Positions 44,101 through 52,319 of a stretch of DNA of 64,000 nucleotides are shown here, in pieces. The notes beneath the pieces are model-generated. The model worked only from the letters and a program-made list of their open reading frames with translations. It did no database searches and had not been told where the DNA came from. The position numbers were made by a program, and so were the translations under genes. The first letter of the stretch is position 1. Each line of letters starts with the position of its first letter. Origin of the DNA: Palsa-506 sp050013415 (GTDB lineage Bacteria; Actinomycetota; Actinomycetes; Streptosporangiales; Streptosporangiaceae); assembly GCA_050013415.1 (NCBI GenBank), contig JBEKFH010000001.1, forward strand, positions 9,810 to 73,809, given 5' to 3'.

Positions 44101-45802
44101 CCTGCCGCTGGCGCCGGTGGTGCCGCTGACGCCGGCCGAGGCGGCGGTCCTGCGGGCGGTCGACGGCAGCCGTGACGCCCGCGGCGTCGCGGCCGCCGTG
44201 CTGGCCGATCCCCGGGCCGGCGTCCGCGATGCCGCGGAGGTCTTCGCGCTGCTGGAGCGGCTCGCCGACAGCCACCGGCTGGCCTGGCAGGTCGACGTGG
44301 CCCCGCAGGACATCCGGCCCGAGCGCTCCCTGCGGGCGGTGCTGTCGCGGGTCACCGACGACGCCGTCCGCCGGCCGGCCGAAACAGCCCTCGACGAGCT
44401 GACCGCCGCCCGGGACGAACTGGCCGCCGCCGGCGGCGACGCGGAGCGGGTGGCCGGCGCCATGGCCGGCCTGGAGGCGACGTTCACCCGGCTGGCCGGC
44501 GTCCCGCCCACCCGGCGGGCGGGCGAGCTCTACGCCGGCCGGACGCTGGCCTATGAGGAATGCCTGCGCGGCGACACCGTGCGGCTCGGCGCGGACACCC
44601 TGGACGGCCTCCGCGAGCCGCTGGCGCTGGTGCTCGACAGCGCACGGTGGTTCATCACTACCGGCGGGGCGCTGTACGCGCAGTACTTCGAGGAGGCTTA
44701 CCGGCAGCGAGCGGCGGCGCTCGGCACCGATGTCGTGCCGTTCGCCGATATCTGGCTGATCGTTAACGACGCGCTGTTCAGCCAGCCGCCGCCGCTCATC
44801 GAGCCTGCGGTGCGCGCGCTGCGGCAGCGCTGGTCGTCGATCCTGGATCTGCCGCCCGGCGCCCGGCGGGTCCAGCTCCGGGCCGCCGACCTGCGAGAGC
44901 GGGTGACATCGCAGTTCCCGGCCCAGCCGCTGCCCTGGCCGATGGCGGTGCACCACAGCCCCGACCTGATGATCGCGGGCGCGGACGCGGCCGCCGGCGG
45001 CCGGCTCACCTGGGTGCTCGGCGAGGTCCACCCCAGCGTCATCACCTCGCGTTACGCCACGTGGCTGGAGTTCCATGACGCGCAGGATGCCGTGCACGAC
45101 GCCATCCGCCGTGACCTGCGCGGCGCCGCCGTGTGGCTCGCCGAGACCGCCGAGAAAGGCGGCACCTGCACGCGGCAGTCGAATGTGCTGCCGTCGCCCG
45201 GCGATCTCCGGCTCGTCTTCGCGCACGATTCCTGCGGCTATGACCCCGCTGCCACCCTGCCGGTCGGCGAGTGCGACCTGATCGGCTCCCCGGCCGGGCT
45301 GCGGGTGCGGCGCCGCGACGGGACCTTCGAGCGCGGCCTGCTGGAGGTCGTCGGAGACCTGATCAGCACTACCATCACCAACCGCTTCGACCTGGTGCCC
45401 CCGGGCGCGCACACGCCGCGGGTGACCATCGACGACCTGGTGGTGAGCCGCGAGCGGTGGACGCTCCCCGCCACCGAGCCCGCCTTCGCCGACACCGCCG
45501 AGGAGAGCGCCCGCTACCTGCAGGCCAGGGCGTGGGCGGCGCGGCACGGGCTGCCACGGCACGTGTTCCTGCGGTTCACCGGCGAGCGAAAGCCGATCTA
45601 CGCGGACCTGACCAGCCTCGCGTCGATCGACCTGATCTCCCGGTCGCTGCGCCGTGCCCGCCGGCAGGCCAGCGCCGACGCGACGGTGACCGTCGTGGAG
45701 ATGCTGCCCGCCCCGGACCAGGCGTGGCTGACCGACGCCCAGGGCCAGCGCTACACCGCGGAACTCCGCATGGTGGCGGTCGACCAGAGGCAGGAAGGCT
45801 GA
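38147..45802 (+). CDS. NRPS A-T-C-A-T fused to a LanB-type (lantibiotic dehydratase N-terminal) domain
   Basis: 2551 residues from ATG 38147 (aaagga upstream; ATG 38081 is an alternative). Order: A1 (~25-498); T1 (Ser553 in FFALGGTSL); C (~618-1062, HHFVHDG from His750); A2 (~1092-1605); T2 (Ser1649 in FFALGGNSL); PAPDQR-type repeats (1723-1758); then ~790 residues of LanB_N type. That last region shows RYCAKNDTIGFFGP (1906-1919), LGEVHPSVITSRYATW, HVFLRFTGERKPIYADL and MLPAPDQAWLTD, as in LanB glutamylation domains. No elimination (SpaB_C) domain follows, so it resembles small LanB/PEARL enzymes that use aminoacyl-tRNA. Hand-read codes: A1 DVWFHGLVG (unassigned), A2 DALWLGGTF (Val-like). There is no N-terminal C domain, so chain start may need the free C protein. 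Confidence 0.9.
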   Translation: MVLDDFRSRVAQAPDAIAVRDGGTCLTYGELARHASDLAARLARRGAGPDDVVAVYADRSAELVVAELAVLLAGAAYLPLDPAHPAARTAELLALSGAVAVVSTGPLLSAGAPLGDNPEIVDLAQVPAEPAEPPEPAAPAASPGRPDDAALAYVIFTSGSTGRPKAVGVSHGSLANLMRWRTEAYRLGPRDRTTLLCSPGFDVAVWDTWPTLAAGGTLVVPPVQVRTSPADLVGWLADEQITATFLPTPLAEAVLDERWPAHTVLRMMHTGGSALLRGVPPGLPFILVNLYGPAECTVGVTTTPVLPGGPVPPPIGVPIDGVRCYVLDGLEPVPDGEPGEMCLAGACVARGYLGDPAATARSFVPDITGGGQRMYRTGDKVRRRADGSFEYLGRLDDQVKIRGFRIEPGEVAAALRQHPAVRECFVAAERSGPADPRLIGYVAADATPAELLQFAAARLPGYMVPAAIVVLPALPMTPNGKVDRAALPAPGRAAAGLAEVAAAERTPTEGVLARIVARLLGGPAAGDAAAGDAAAGATVVGAEDDFFALGGTSLLVGRLAAQIAAELHVTVSMADLLRARTVAAIGAMVDERAGQHAAVASPGPGSWPVPPARPPIRPGRRDRPIPLSLEQQRVWFFEQLSPGNLAYNFQATVSLHGEVRTEALRAALDEIVRRHEILRTAFVTVDGVAMQRPAAFARAPLRVLDVPAEHADEVIAAELRRGFDLTRPPLARWMLLRHAGGENTFVHMEHHFVHDGWSLAVLLSELRALYQAFAAGQPSPLPDLAVQYADYALWQREWMRGKVLRAHVDHWTALLAGAPDILELPADRPRPPVMTLRGAAPRIKVPAELSRALRSFSRQHRVSLFSTMYAGFAALLYRYTGQQDLLVGTGAANRSLPELEPLVGMIVNTLVLRTQVAGQMSFTDLLDQVQRTVVDALAWSETPVDAIIDAIGPERDPSRTPLFQIMFSFHDSAVPDLDFGGLTGAVTERANGSAKSDLNVIVVPRAAQRLGREARPEDDDLSLIWEHSTDLFDEATMSRMVTHYRNLLTDAVARPTAGIDELQMLTGAESRLIGSWSRGPGATDAGSATDAAYPADATIPALFAAQVARDPDATALVTGTITGTGSGTVTYAELDRHSNALAWLLRRRGVGADMPVGVAIERGADCVAALLAVLKAGGAYLPIDTGSPAPRVAAMIATAGARLVLVTAGTAAAMPQLAGVDLIRVDSAPVLAADERAAPPDIAHPLSLAYISFTSGSTGVPKGVAVPQRAVIRLISDPTFASLGPGERLLHLSPVAFDASTLEIWGALLTGAAIVVAPPGPLGLPDVAALLRDAGVTVAWLTAGLFHQLAEADIDAIADVPVVLAGGDVLNPDTVRAVLTARRGRPLVNGYGPTENTTFTACHVMTDPSQVGPTVPIGRPIQHTTAAVLDQRGQPAPIGVTGELYAGGDGLARGYAGNAAATARAFVPDPSGHGTRLYRTGDLARWRADGALEFVGRVDDQIKIRGFRVEPGEVEAVLRAHPGVREAIVLAAGEGAERHLVGYVTPKDGVDPAALRPSLLREFVAGRLPDYLVPTGFRTIARLPLNANGKVDRAALPAPEREARRQATPPRGATEERLADIWRLLLPADSPRGGDVGREDSFFALGGNSLSAARLMFRIREVFDVELRMAVFYEAPTLAACAAAIDAARPAGRAAVHPPLPAVAPPGIGRRDRSAYRVAARRPAPDQRPAPDQRPAPDQRFAPDQPSAQDQPSAPAQHLVPLAGDWALWRTVCLRGAGFPIHLLGALGDAGLARAADAVLAADTATPANGPALGEAAAPGGAAADPAARDRAAAAYAAEFTAAVRRLSAALHEAAGLPALREAVAWQNRHALTTGIDVLVRRGPEPGTRNAQRKQHQALVASYLQRYCAKNDTIGFFGPVGWSQIDDGAGIRITRAAPGGSLAARVTYLEGWAVRAIMADHVSSLRPWLVPRRMPFVDVDGTLLRLPLAPVVPLTPAEAAVLRAVDGSRDARGVAAAVLADPRAGVRDAAEVFALLERLADSHRLAWQVDVAPQDIRPERSLRAVLSRVTDDAVRRPAETALDELTAARDELAAAGGDAERVAGAMAGLEATFTRLAGVPPTRRAGELYAGRTLAYEECLRGDTVRLGADTLDGLREPLALVLDSARWFITTGGALYAQYFEEAYRQRAAALGTDVVPFADIWLIVNDALFSQPPPLIEPAVRALRQRWSSILDLPPGARRVQLRAADLRERVTSQFPAQPLPWPMAVHHSPDLMIAGADAAAGGRLTWVLGEVHPSVITSRYATWLEFHDAQDAVHDAIRRDLRGAAVWLAETAEKGGTCTRQSNVLPSPGDLRLVFAHDSCGYDPAATLPVGECDLIGSPAGLRVRRRDGTFERGLLEVVGDLISTTITNRFDLVPPGAHTPRVTIDDLVVSRERWTLPATEPAFADTAEESARYLQARAWAARHGLPRHVFLRFTGERKPIYADLTSLASIDLISRSLRRARRQASADATVTVVEMLPAPDQAWLTDAQGQRYTAELRMVAVDQRQEG
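39711..39755 (+). repeat. 15-bp tandem repeat, 3 copies, in the A1-T1 region
   Basis: Three units related to gcggccggcgatgca encode AAGDA repeats just before the first carrier motif. They lie in the linker N-terminal to the T1 core. Confidence 0.8.
43313..43420 (+). repeat. 18-bp tandem repeat, 6 copies, joining T2 to the LanB-type domain
   Basis: Units start every 18 bp from 43313; the first three are identical (ccggcgcccgaccagcgg) and the last three diverge. They encode six hexapeptides from PAPDQR to SAPAQH, forming a flexible tether exactly at the NRPS/LanB boundary. Confidence 0.93.
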
Positions 45803-45804
45803 TC

Positions 45805-48800
45805 GTGGCCGTCTACGAGTTCCCCACCTCCTTCGGCCAGCGGCGGATGTGGCTGCTGGCCGAGATGGACCCCGGTGAGCCCACCTACAACATCACCTGG
45901 GCGCTGTGGCTGGACGGTCCGCTCGACGTCAGCGCGCTGCAGCGGGCCTGGGACGCCGCGCTGGTCAGGCACGAGGCGCTGCGCACGATCTTTAGGAACG
46001 AGGCCGGGGTGCCGGTGCAGGTCATCGAGGACGAGCCGTCCGCGCGGCCGCTGCACGTCAGCTCCGTCGAGCAGCTCGGCGCGGCCGAGCGGGAGCCCGC
46101 CGCGCTGGACCTGATCCGCAGCCTGGCCGGCATACCCTTCGACCTGGCCACCGGACCGCTCGCTCGCGCCGCCCTGGTGCGGCTGTCGCCGGACGCTCAC
46201 GTGCTCGCGGTGGTGATGCACCACATCGTCGCCGACGGCTGGTCGTTCCGGATCCTGTTCGACGAGCTGTCCGCGGATTACGAGGCGATCAGCCGGGGCG
46301 GCGACCCGGTTGCCGCGGAACCGCCTATTCAGTACGCCGACTACGCCATCTGGCAGATCGAGCACTCCGAGGACGGCGGGTACGCGCCGGCCGGCCGGTT
46401 CTGGCGGGCCGAGCTGGCCGATGTCCCGCCGGCGCTTCCGCTGCCGGCCGATGCGCCCTACCCGGCGCGCCAGACGTTCGCCGCCCGCAGCATCGACTCC
46501 GCGATCAGCGCCAGCCTGGCCGGCGCGCTCAGGGAACTCGCGGCCCGGCACGAGACCACGCCGTTCGCCGTCTTCCTGGCCGCGTACGCCGTCGTGCTGG
46601 CCCGGCTGACCGGCAGCGACGACCTGGTGATCGCGGTGCCGATGGCCGCCCGCACCCGGCCGGAGACCGAGTCGGTCGTCGGGCTGTTCATGAACACCGT
46701 CCCGATCCGGATCCGGATCGACGCCGGCGGGAAGCTCAGCGACCTGGTGCGAGCCGTGCACGCCGCGACCGCGCGGGCGCTGGCGCACCAGGAGCTGCCG
46801 TTCGCCCGGGTGGTGGAGCTCGTCAGGCCCGACCGCGACCCGGCGCGGCTGCCGCTGGCCCAGGTGATGTTCGCGATGGAGGAGTCGTGGGCCGTCCCGG
46901 ACCGCGGCGGGCTGCGCTGGCGCCCGGAGCTGGTGGAGAACGGCACCGCCAAGTTCGAGATCGAGCTGACGGTCACCGACGCGCCGGGCGGGCCGCGGAT
47001 GCGGGTCAACTACAACAGCGACCTCTTCCGCCCGGCCGCCGGCCAGCTCGTGGCCGACGGCTTCCTGGCGATCCTGCACCGCCTTTGCGACAATCCCGAC
47101 CAGCTCGTCGCCGACGCGGACATCATGCCGCCTGACGCGCTCGCCCTCGTCACGAGCGTGTGGCCGGACGGCGGCCCGGTCGCTGACCCCGGCGCTACCG
47201 CCGTGTCCCAGCTATGGGCAGCATGTGCCGGCGACTCCGTCGTCGCCGCCGGCGCCGGCGGCGAGCTCACCGGCGACGGCGTGCGCGACCTGGCGCGGCG
47301 GATCACCGCCGCCGTCCGCGGGCACGGCGCCGGCATCGGCGACCGGGTCGCGATCCTGCTGCCCCGCGGCACCCGGCTGCTGCCGGCGATCCTGGGCATC
47401 TGGTCGGCCGGCGCGTCCTACCTGCCGCTGGACCCGATCTATCCCGCCCAGCGGCTCGCCACGATGCTCGGCGACGCGGGCGCGGCCGCGATCGTGGTCG
47501 ACAGCAGCGTGCCCGGCGCGCCGGGCCTGCCGCCCGGCGCCGCGCCGATCCCGGTGGTGGACCTGGCGACGCTCGCCGCCGCCGGGGATGCCAGGGACAC
47601 CGGGCCGGTGGCGGGCCTGCCGCCGTCAGCCGCCGCCGTGACGATCTTCACCTCGGGATCGACCGGCCGGCCGAAGGCGGTCAGCGTGACCCAGGGCGGC
47701 ATCGCCGCGCTGCTGAACGCGGTGGCGCCGCTGCTCGCGCTCGGCCCGCGGGACAGATTCGTTGCGACGACGACCTTCGCCTTCGACATCGCGCTGGTCG
47801 AGCTGCTCGCGCCGGTGCTGGCCGGCGGATGCGTCGTGGTCGCCGACGCGGAGCAGGCACGCGACGCGGCCCGGCTGCGGGAACTGCTGACCGGCAGCGG
47901 CGCGACAGCTCTGCAGGCGACGCCGGCCGGCTGGCGGATGCTCGTCGACGCCGACGGGATCCCCGACGGGGTGAAGCTGCGGATGACCGCCGGGGAGCCG
48001 CTGCCCCGGGACCTCGCCGACGCGATGTGCGCCGGGCCGGACGTGCGCGTGTGGAACCTGTACGGCCCGACCGAGACCACGATCTACTCAGGCGGCGACG
48101 CCGTCAGCCCCTCGCCGGCCCCGATCGAGATCGGGCCGGTCATCGCCGGGACCCAGCTGTACGTGCTCGACGCCGGGCTGCGGCCAGTCCCGCCCGGCGT
48201 CATGGGCGAGGTCTACATCGGCGGCGCCGGGGTCGCCCGCGGCTATCACGGCGCGCCCGGCATGACCGCTGGCCGGTTCATCCCCGACCCGTTCAGCGGG
48301 CGGCCCGGCGCTCGCCTGTACCGGACCGGCGACGTCGGCCGGTGGCGCGAATCCGGGCGGATCGAGCTGGCCGGCCGCGCGGACCGGCAGATCAAGATCC
48401 GCGGCTTCCGGATCGAGAGCGGCGAGGTCGAGGCAGCCCTGCGGAGCCACGACGACATCGCCCAGGCGGTGGTGTCAGTCCGCGGCGGGGGGCACGACGT
48501 CCGGCTCGTCGGCTACCTCGTCACCCGTTCCGGTGCCACCCGCCCGCCCGCCGGCCTGCGCGAGTTCCTGCGCGAGGTGCTCCCTGACTACATGGTGCCC
48601 GCCGCCTTCGTGGTGCTGCCCGCGCTGCCGCTCACCGGCAGCGGGAAGATCGACTACCGCGCGCTGCCCGAGCCGGACTGGGGCGCGGCCCCCGGCCAGG
48701 TCCCGGCCGCGCCGCGGACGCCGGTCGAGGCTCGGCTCGCGGCGATCGTTGCCGAGCTGCTCGGCCTGCCGGCGCCGGCCGGGGTGAGCGACAACTTCTT

Positions 48801-48993
48801 CGCGCTCGGCGGCCACTCGCTGACCGCGACCCGGCTGATGGCCCGGATCCGGGCCGTCTACGGCGTCGACCTGCCCATCCGCGCGCTCTTCTCCGACCCC
48901 ACGGTGGCCGGCCTGGCCGCCGCGCTGGCCGCCGCCGGCGGTGCGCAGGCTGGCGACGGGCTGCGGACGCTCCGGCCCGGCGACGGGAGGTAG
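45805..48993 (+). CDS. NRPS module C-A-T
   Basis: 1062 residues. C domain: SFGQRRMWLLAEMDPGEPTYN start, catalytic HHIVADG at His139-His140. A domain (~459-965): TIFTSGSTGRPKAV, FDIALVELL, YGPTETT, YRTGDVGRW and IKIRGFRIE. T domain: Ser1005 in FFALGGHSL. The hand-aligned specificity code is DIVQMALIY, close to the Gly pattern DILQLGLIW but with Ala and Tyr at two positions, so Gly or another small residue. GTG 45805 lies 3 bp after the previous stop with caggaagg upstream. The unit starts with a C domain that would accept the chain from the LanB-bearing NRPS. Confidence 0.92.
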   Translation: MAVYEFPTSFGQRRMWLLAEMDPGEPTYNITWALWLDGPLDVSALQRAWDAALVRHEALRTIFRNEAGVPVQVIEDEPSARPLHVSSVEQLGAAEREPAALDLIRSLAGIPFDLATGPLARAALVRLSPDAHVLAVVMHHIVADGWSFRILFDELSADYEAISRGGDPVAAEPPIQYADYAIWQIEHSEDGGYAPAGRFWRAELADVPPALPLPADAPYPARQTFAARSIDSAISASLAGALRELAARHETTPFAVFLAAYAVVLARLTGSDDLVIAVPMAARTRPETESVVGLFMNTVPIRIRIDAGGKLSDLVRAVHAATARALAHQELPFARVVELVRPDRDPARLPLAQVMFAMEESWAVPDRGGLRWRPELVENGTAKFEIELTVTDAPGGPRMRVNYNSDLFRPAAGQLVADGFLAILHRLCDNPDQLVADADIMPPDALALVTSVWPDGGPVADPGATAVSQLWAACAGDSVVAAGAGGELTGDGVRDLARRITAAVRGHGAGIGDRVAILLPRGTRLLPAILGIWSAGASYLPLDPIYPAQRLATMLGDAGAAAIVVDSSVPGAPGLPPGAAPIPVVDLATLAAAGDARDTGPVAGLPPSAAAVTIFTSGSTGRPKAVSVTQGGIAALLNAVAPLLALGPRDRFVATTTFAFDIALVELLAPVLAGGCVVVADAEQARDAARLRELLTGSGATALQATPAGWRMLVDADGIPDGVKLRMTAGEPLPRDLADAMCAGPDVRVWNLYGPTETTIYSGGDAVSPSPAPIEIGPVIAGTQLYVLDAGLRPVPPGVMGEVYIGGAGVARGYHGAPGMTAGRFIPDPFSGRPGARLYRTGDVGRWRESGRIELAGRADRQIKIRGFRIESGEVEAALRSHDDIAQAVVSVRGGGHDVRLVGYLVTRSGATRPPAGLREFLREVLPDYMVPAAFVVLPALPLTGSGKIDYRALPEPDWGAAPGQVPAAPRTPVEARLAAIVAELLGLPAPAGVSDNFFALGGHSLTATRLMARIRAVYGVDLPIRALFSDPTVAGLAAALAAAGGAQAGDGLRTLRPGDGR

Positions 48994-49001
48994 GGTCTCC
49001 C

Positions 49002-52000
49002 ATGCGCTTCCCCGTGTCGTCCTCGCAGCGGCGGCTGTGGTTCCTCGATCAGCTCGATCCCGGCGAGCCGACGTACAACATGGCGTACGCGATCTGGCTC
49101 GACGGCCCGCTCGACGCCGGGGCGCTGCAGCGGGCGATGGACGCCGTGGTCGCGCGGCAGGCCGTGCTGCGGACGAGCATCGTCGCCTTCGACGGCGTGC
49201 CCGAGCAGATCGTCGCCGACACCGCCACGGTGCCAATCGAGCGGATCGAGCTGCCGCCCGCGCCCGGCGACGGCGCGCCCGGCGGCGGCGCGCCCGGCGA
49301 CGGCGCGCTCGATGACGCCGAGTTCGCCCGGCAGGCCAGGTCGATCGCGGCTGCCCGCGCGCGCCAGCCGTTCGACCTGGCCGCCGGGCCGCTGATCCGG
49401 GCCGCGCTGGTCGGCGCCGGGCCCGGCCGGCACCTGCTCGTGCTGGTCATGCACCACAGCATCAGCGACGGCGCGTCCATGGAGATCCTGATCGGCGAGC
49501 TGTCCGCCGCGTACCGGGCCGAGACGACCGGCACGCCCGCGTCCCTGCCGCCGCTCTGGATGGAGTACGGCGACTACGCCGTGTGGCAGCAGGACCGGAT
49601 GCGCGGCGAGGAACTTGACCGGCTGCTGGCCTACTGGCGCGAGCAACTCCGCGGCGCACCACAGGTCCTCGCCCTGCCGACGGACCGGCCCAGGCCCGCC
49701 CGCCAGTCCGTGCGCGGCGCGGCGGCGACGGTCACCATGGACGCCGCGACGACGCGCCGCCTGGCCGCGGTGGCGCGCGGCGCCGACGTGACCATGTTCA
49801 TGCTGTTCCTGGCCGGCTTCGCCGCGGTGCTGTCGCGCTACGCGCGGCAGCACGACATCGTGATCGACACCCAGGTGGCCGGCCGCACCCATGCCGAGCT
49901 GGACCCGATCATCGGCATGTTCACGAACACGGTCGCGCTGCGGATACCGCTGGCCGGCGATCCGGCGTTCAGCGCGCTGCTCGGCCGGGTCCGGGACACG
50001 ACCCTGGACGCGCTGCTGTATCAGGAGCTCCCGTTCGAGAAGCTCGTCGAGGATCTCGCGCCGGACCGCACGCTCTCGCACGCGGCGCTCACCCAGGTCC
50101 AGTTCCTCTACGGGTCGCTCACGCCGCCCGTGCCGGATCTGCCCGGCATCACCGCGCGCGCCGAGGCGGTGCTCACCGGCACCGCGAAACTCGACCTCAC
50201 CATGTATGTGGACACTCTCGACGGCCAGTCCACGACACTGACCCTGGAATACAGCACGGATCTGTTCGGCCCGGCGTGGGCCGGGCAGTTCCTGCGCTGC
50301 ATGGCGAACCTGCTGGAGCACGCGGCGGACGCCCCCGGGACCCTGGTAGCCGACCTGCCGCTGCTGCCGGCCGCGGAGCGCGACGCGCTGATCATCGGGC
50401 GCAACCGCCCGGCGCTGCCGCCCGGCGACGACATCACGGACGTCCGGCGCCTGCTGCAGGCCTCGGCTTCCCGCGTCACCAGCGGCGGCGAGACGGTGGC
50501 AATGAGCCAGGTGTGCGACCGCGCTGCCCGGATCGCCCGGGCTCTCGCCGACCGCGGCGTGGGCCCGGAAACGCTGGTCGGGCTGTGCGCCGGGCGCGGC
50601 ACCGGGATGCTGGCGGCGCTGCTCGGCGTGTGGTGGGCCGGCGGCGCCTACGTGCCGCTGGACCCGGCCTTCCCGCCGGCCCGGCTGGCCGCGATGGCAC
50701 GCGGCGCCGGCCTGCGGATTATCATCTCCGACGCCGCCAACCGCGATCTGGCCCGGTCAGTGGCCGATGGCGCGACGGTGCTCTGCCTGGACGACCCGGC
50801 CGCGACGGCCGCGTTCCCGCTCGATCCGGTGCCCCTGCCCGACGCCGCGCTCGCCTACGTCATCTTCACCTCGGGCTCGACCGGGCAGCCCAAGGGCGTC
50901 GGCATCTCCCGCCGGGCCGTCGCGAACCTGCTCGCGTCGTTCCGGCGCGCCTTCGGGCTCGGCAGCGGCGACCGCTTCGTCGCCGTCACCACGCTGTCGT
51001 TCGACATCGCCCTGCTCGAGCTGCTGCTGCCCGCGGCCTGCGGCGCGGACCTGGTGATCGCGACCGCCGAGGAGGCCCGTGAGCCCGACCGGCTGCGGGC
51101 GCTGATCGAGCAGACGGGCGCGACCGCGATGCAGGCGACGCCGCAGACCTGGCGCATGCTGGAATCGGCCGGCGGCGTGCCGGCCGGCCTTCGGCTGCGG
51201 CTCTGCGGCGGCGAGCCCCTCCCGGCCGACCTGGCGGGCCAGCTGATGGCGCCCGGCGTCACCCTGTGGAACCTCTACGGCCCTACCGAGACCACGGTCT
51301 GGTCGGCGGCCGGCGTGGTCACCAGCGCGGCGAGGGCGGCCGAGATCGGGCCGCCCATCGACCACACCCGGGTGTACGTGCTGGATGAGCGGCTGATGCC
51401 GGTGCCGGCCGGGGTCGTGGGCGAGGTCTGCCTGGCCGGCCGGGGCGTCGCGCGCGGCTATCACGGCCGGCCCCTGCTCACCGCGCGGTCGTTCCGGCCG
51501 GATCCGTGGAGCGACGAGCCAGGGGCCCGCCTGTACCGGACCGGCGACCTCGGCCGGTGGCGCGACGGCGCGGGCCTGGAGCTGATCGGCCGGAACGACC
51601 ACCAGGTGAAGATCCGCGGCTTCCGGATCGAGCTCGGCGAGATCGAGGCCGTGCTGCGCGCGCACCGTGACGTGCGGCAGGCGGCCGTCGTCACCGCCGC
51701 CCGGGCCGGCGAGCCCGCGCTGGCCGGGTACGTCGTGCCGCGCCGGGGCAGCGCCCTGGCCGCGCCCGGCGCCGACGTGCTGGCGGAGCTGCGGCCGCAC
51801 CTGCGCGCCGCGCTGCCCGACTACATGATCCCGGCGCTGATGATCACGCTGCCCGCGCTGCCGCTGACGCCGAACGCGAAGGTGAACCGGGCCGCGCTGC
51901 CCGCCCCGCAGTGGGATGCCCCGCCGTCCGCGGCCGGCCACGCGGCGCCCCGGAACCCGGTCGAGGCGACCCTCGCCCGGATCTGGGCCGACCTCCTCGC

Positions 52001-52313
52001 CACCGGGGCGGCGGTCGGCGTGCACGACAACCTGTTCGCCCTCGGCGGTCACTCGCTGACTGCGACCAGGTTCGTCGCCCGCGTGTCCGACACGTACGGC
52101 GTGAGCCTGCCGGTGCATCACGTCTTCGCCAGCCCGACGATCGCGGAGCTAGCCGAGGTGGTCGCCGCCGACCCGGATTTCGGGGCCACCGCGGGCCCGG
52201 CCCGGCACGCCGAGCTGGACGCGCTCAGTGACGAGGACCTGGACGAGCTGCTGCGCGCGGCACTCGCCCAGCGCAACCGGCGGCAGGCGATCGCGGGCGA
52301 CCAGGATTCGTAA
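49002..52313 (+). CDS. NRPS module C-A-T (last module)
   Basis: 1103 residues. C domain: SSQRRLWFLDQLDPGEPTYN start, HHSISDG at His151-His152. A domain: VIFTSGSTGQPKGV, FDIALLELL, YGPTETT, YRTGDLGRW. T domain: Ser1018 in LFALGGHSL. The code reads DILQLGLVW, nearly the classical Gly code. After T there is only a ~50-residue tail with DALSDEDLDELLRAAL, which resembles a docking or terminal helix; no TE or reductase domain follows. Release therefore needs another protein, probably the TE at 30471-32096. Its ribosome site gggagg overlaps the end of the preceding gene. A (GxGAP) repeat lies in the C domain. Confidence 0.92.
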   Translation: MRFPVSSSQRRLWFLDQLDPGEPTYNMAYAIWLDGPLDAGALQRAMDAVVARQAVLRTSIVAFDGVPEQIVADTATVPIERIELPPAPGDGAPGGGAPGDGALDDAEFARQARSIAAARARQPFDLAAGPLIRAALVGAGPGRHLLVLVMHHSISDGASMEILIGELSAAYRAETTGTPASLPPLWMEYGDYAVWQQDRMRGEELDRLLAYWREQLRGAPQVLALPTDRPRPARQSVRGAAATVTMDAATTRRLAAVARGADVTMFMLFLAGFAAVLSRYARQHDIVIDTQVAGRTHAELDPIIGMFTNTVALRIPLAGDPAFSALLGRVRDTTLDALLYQELPFEKLVEDLAPDRTLSHAALTQVQFLYGSLTPPVPDLPGITARAEAVLTGTAKLDLTMYVDTLDGQSTTLTLEYSTDLFGPAWAGQFLRCMANLLEHAADAPGTLVADLPLLPAAERDALIIGRNRPALPPGDDITDVRRLLQASASRVTSGGETVAMSQVCDRAARIARALADRGVGPETLVGLCAGRGTGMLAALLGVWWAGGAYVPLDPAFPPARLAAMARGAGLRIIISDAANRDLARSVADGATVLCLDDPAATAAFPLDPVPLPDAALAYVIFTSGSTGQPKGVGISRRAVANLLASFRRAFGLGSGDRFVAVTTLSFDIALLELLLPAACGADLVIATAEEAREPDRLRALIEQTGATAMQATPQTWRMLESAGGVPAGLRLRLCGGEPLPADLAGQLMAPGVTLWNLYGPTETTVWSAAGVVTSAARAAEIGPPIDHTRVYVLDERLMPVPAGVVGEVCLAGRGVARGYHGRPLLTARSFRPDPWSDEPGARLYRTGDLGRWRDGAGLELIGRNDHQVKIRGFRIELGEIEAVLRAHRDVRQAAVVTAARAGEPALAGYVVPRRGSALAAPGADVLAELRPHLRAALPDYMIPALMITLPALPLTPNAKVNRAALPAPQWDAPPSAAGHAAPRNPVEATLARIWADLLATGAAVGVHDNLFALGGHSLTATRFVARVSDTYGVSLPVHHVFASPTIAELAEVVAADPDFGATAGPARHAELDALSDEDLDELLRAALAQRNRRQAIAGDQDS
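49265..49309 (+). repeat. 15-bp tandem repeat, 3 copies, within a C domain
   Basis: Three units around ggcgacggcgcgccc encode GDGAP, GGGAP, GDGAL in a surface-loop position ahead of the catalytic motif of the last NRPS. Confidence 0.8.
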
Positions 52314-52319
52314 CGCTGC

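Noticed and set aside
41990..45562. A 1190-codon open frame antisense to the first NRPS
   Set aside because: The protein is low-complexity, rich in Arg/His/Gly/Val and without domains, as expected from antisense reading of GC-rich coding DNA. The sense frame is a complete NRPS.
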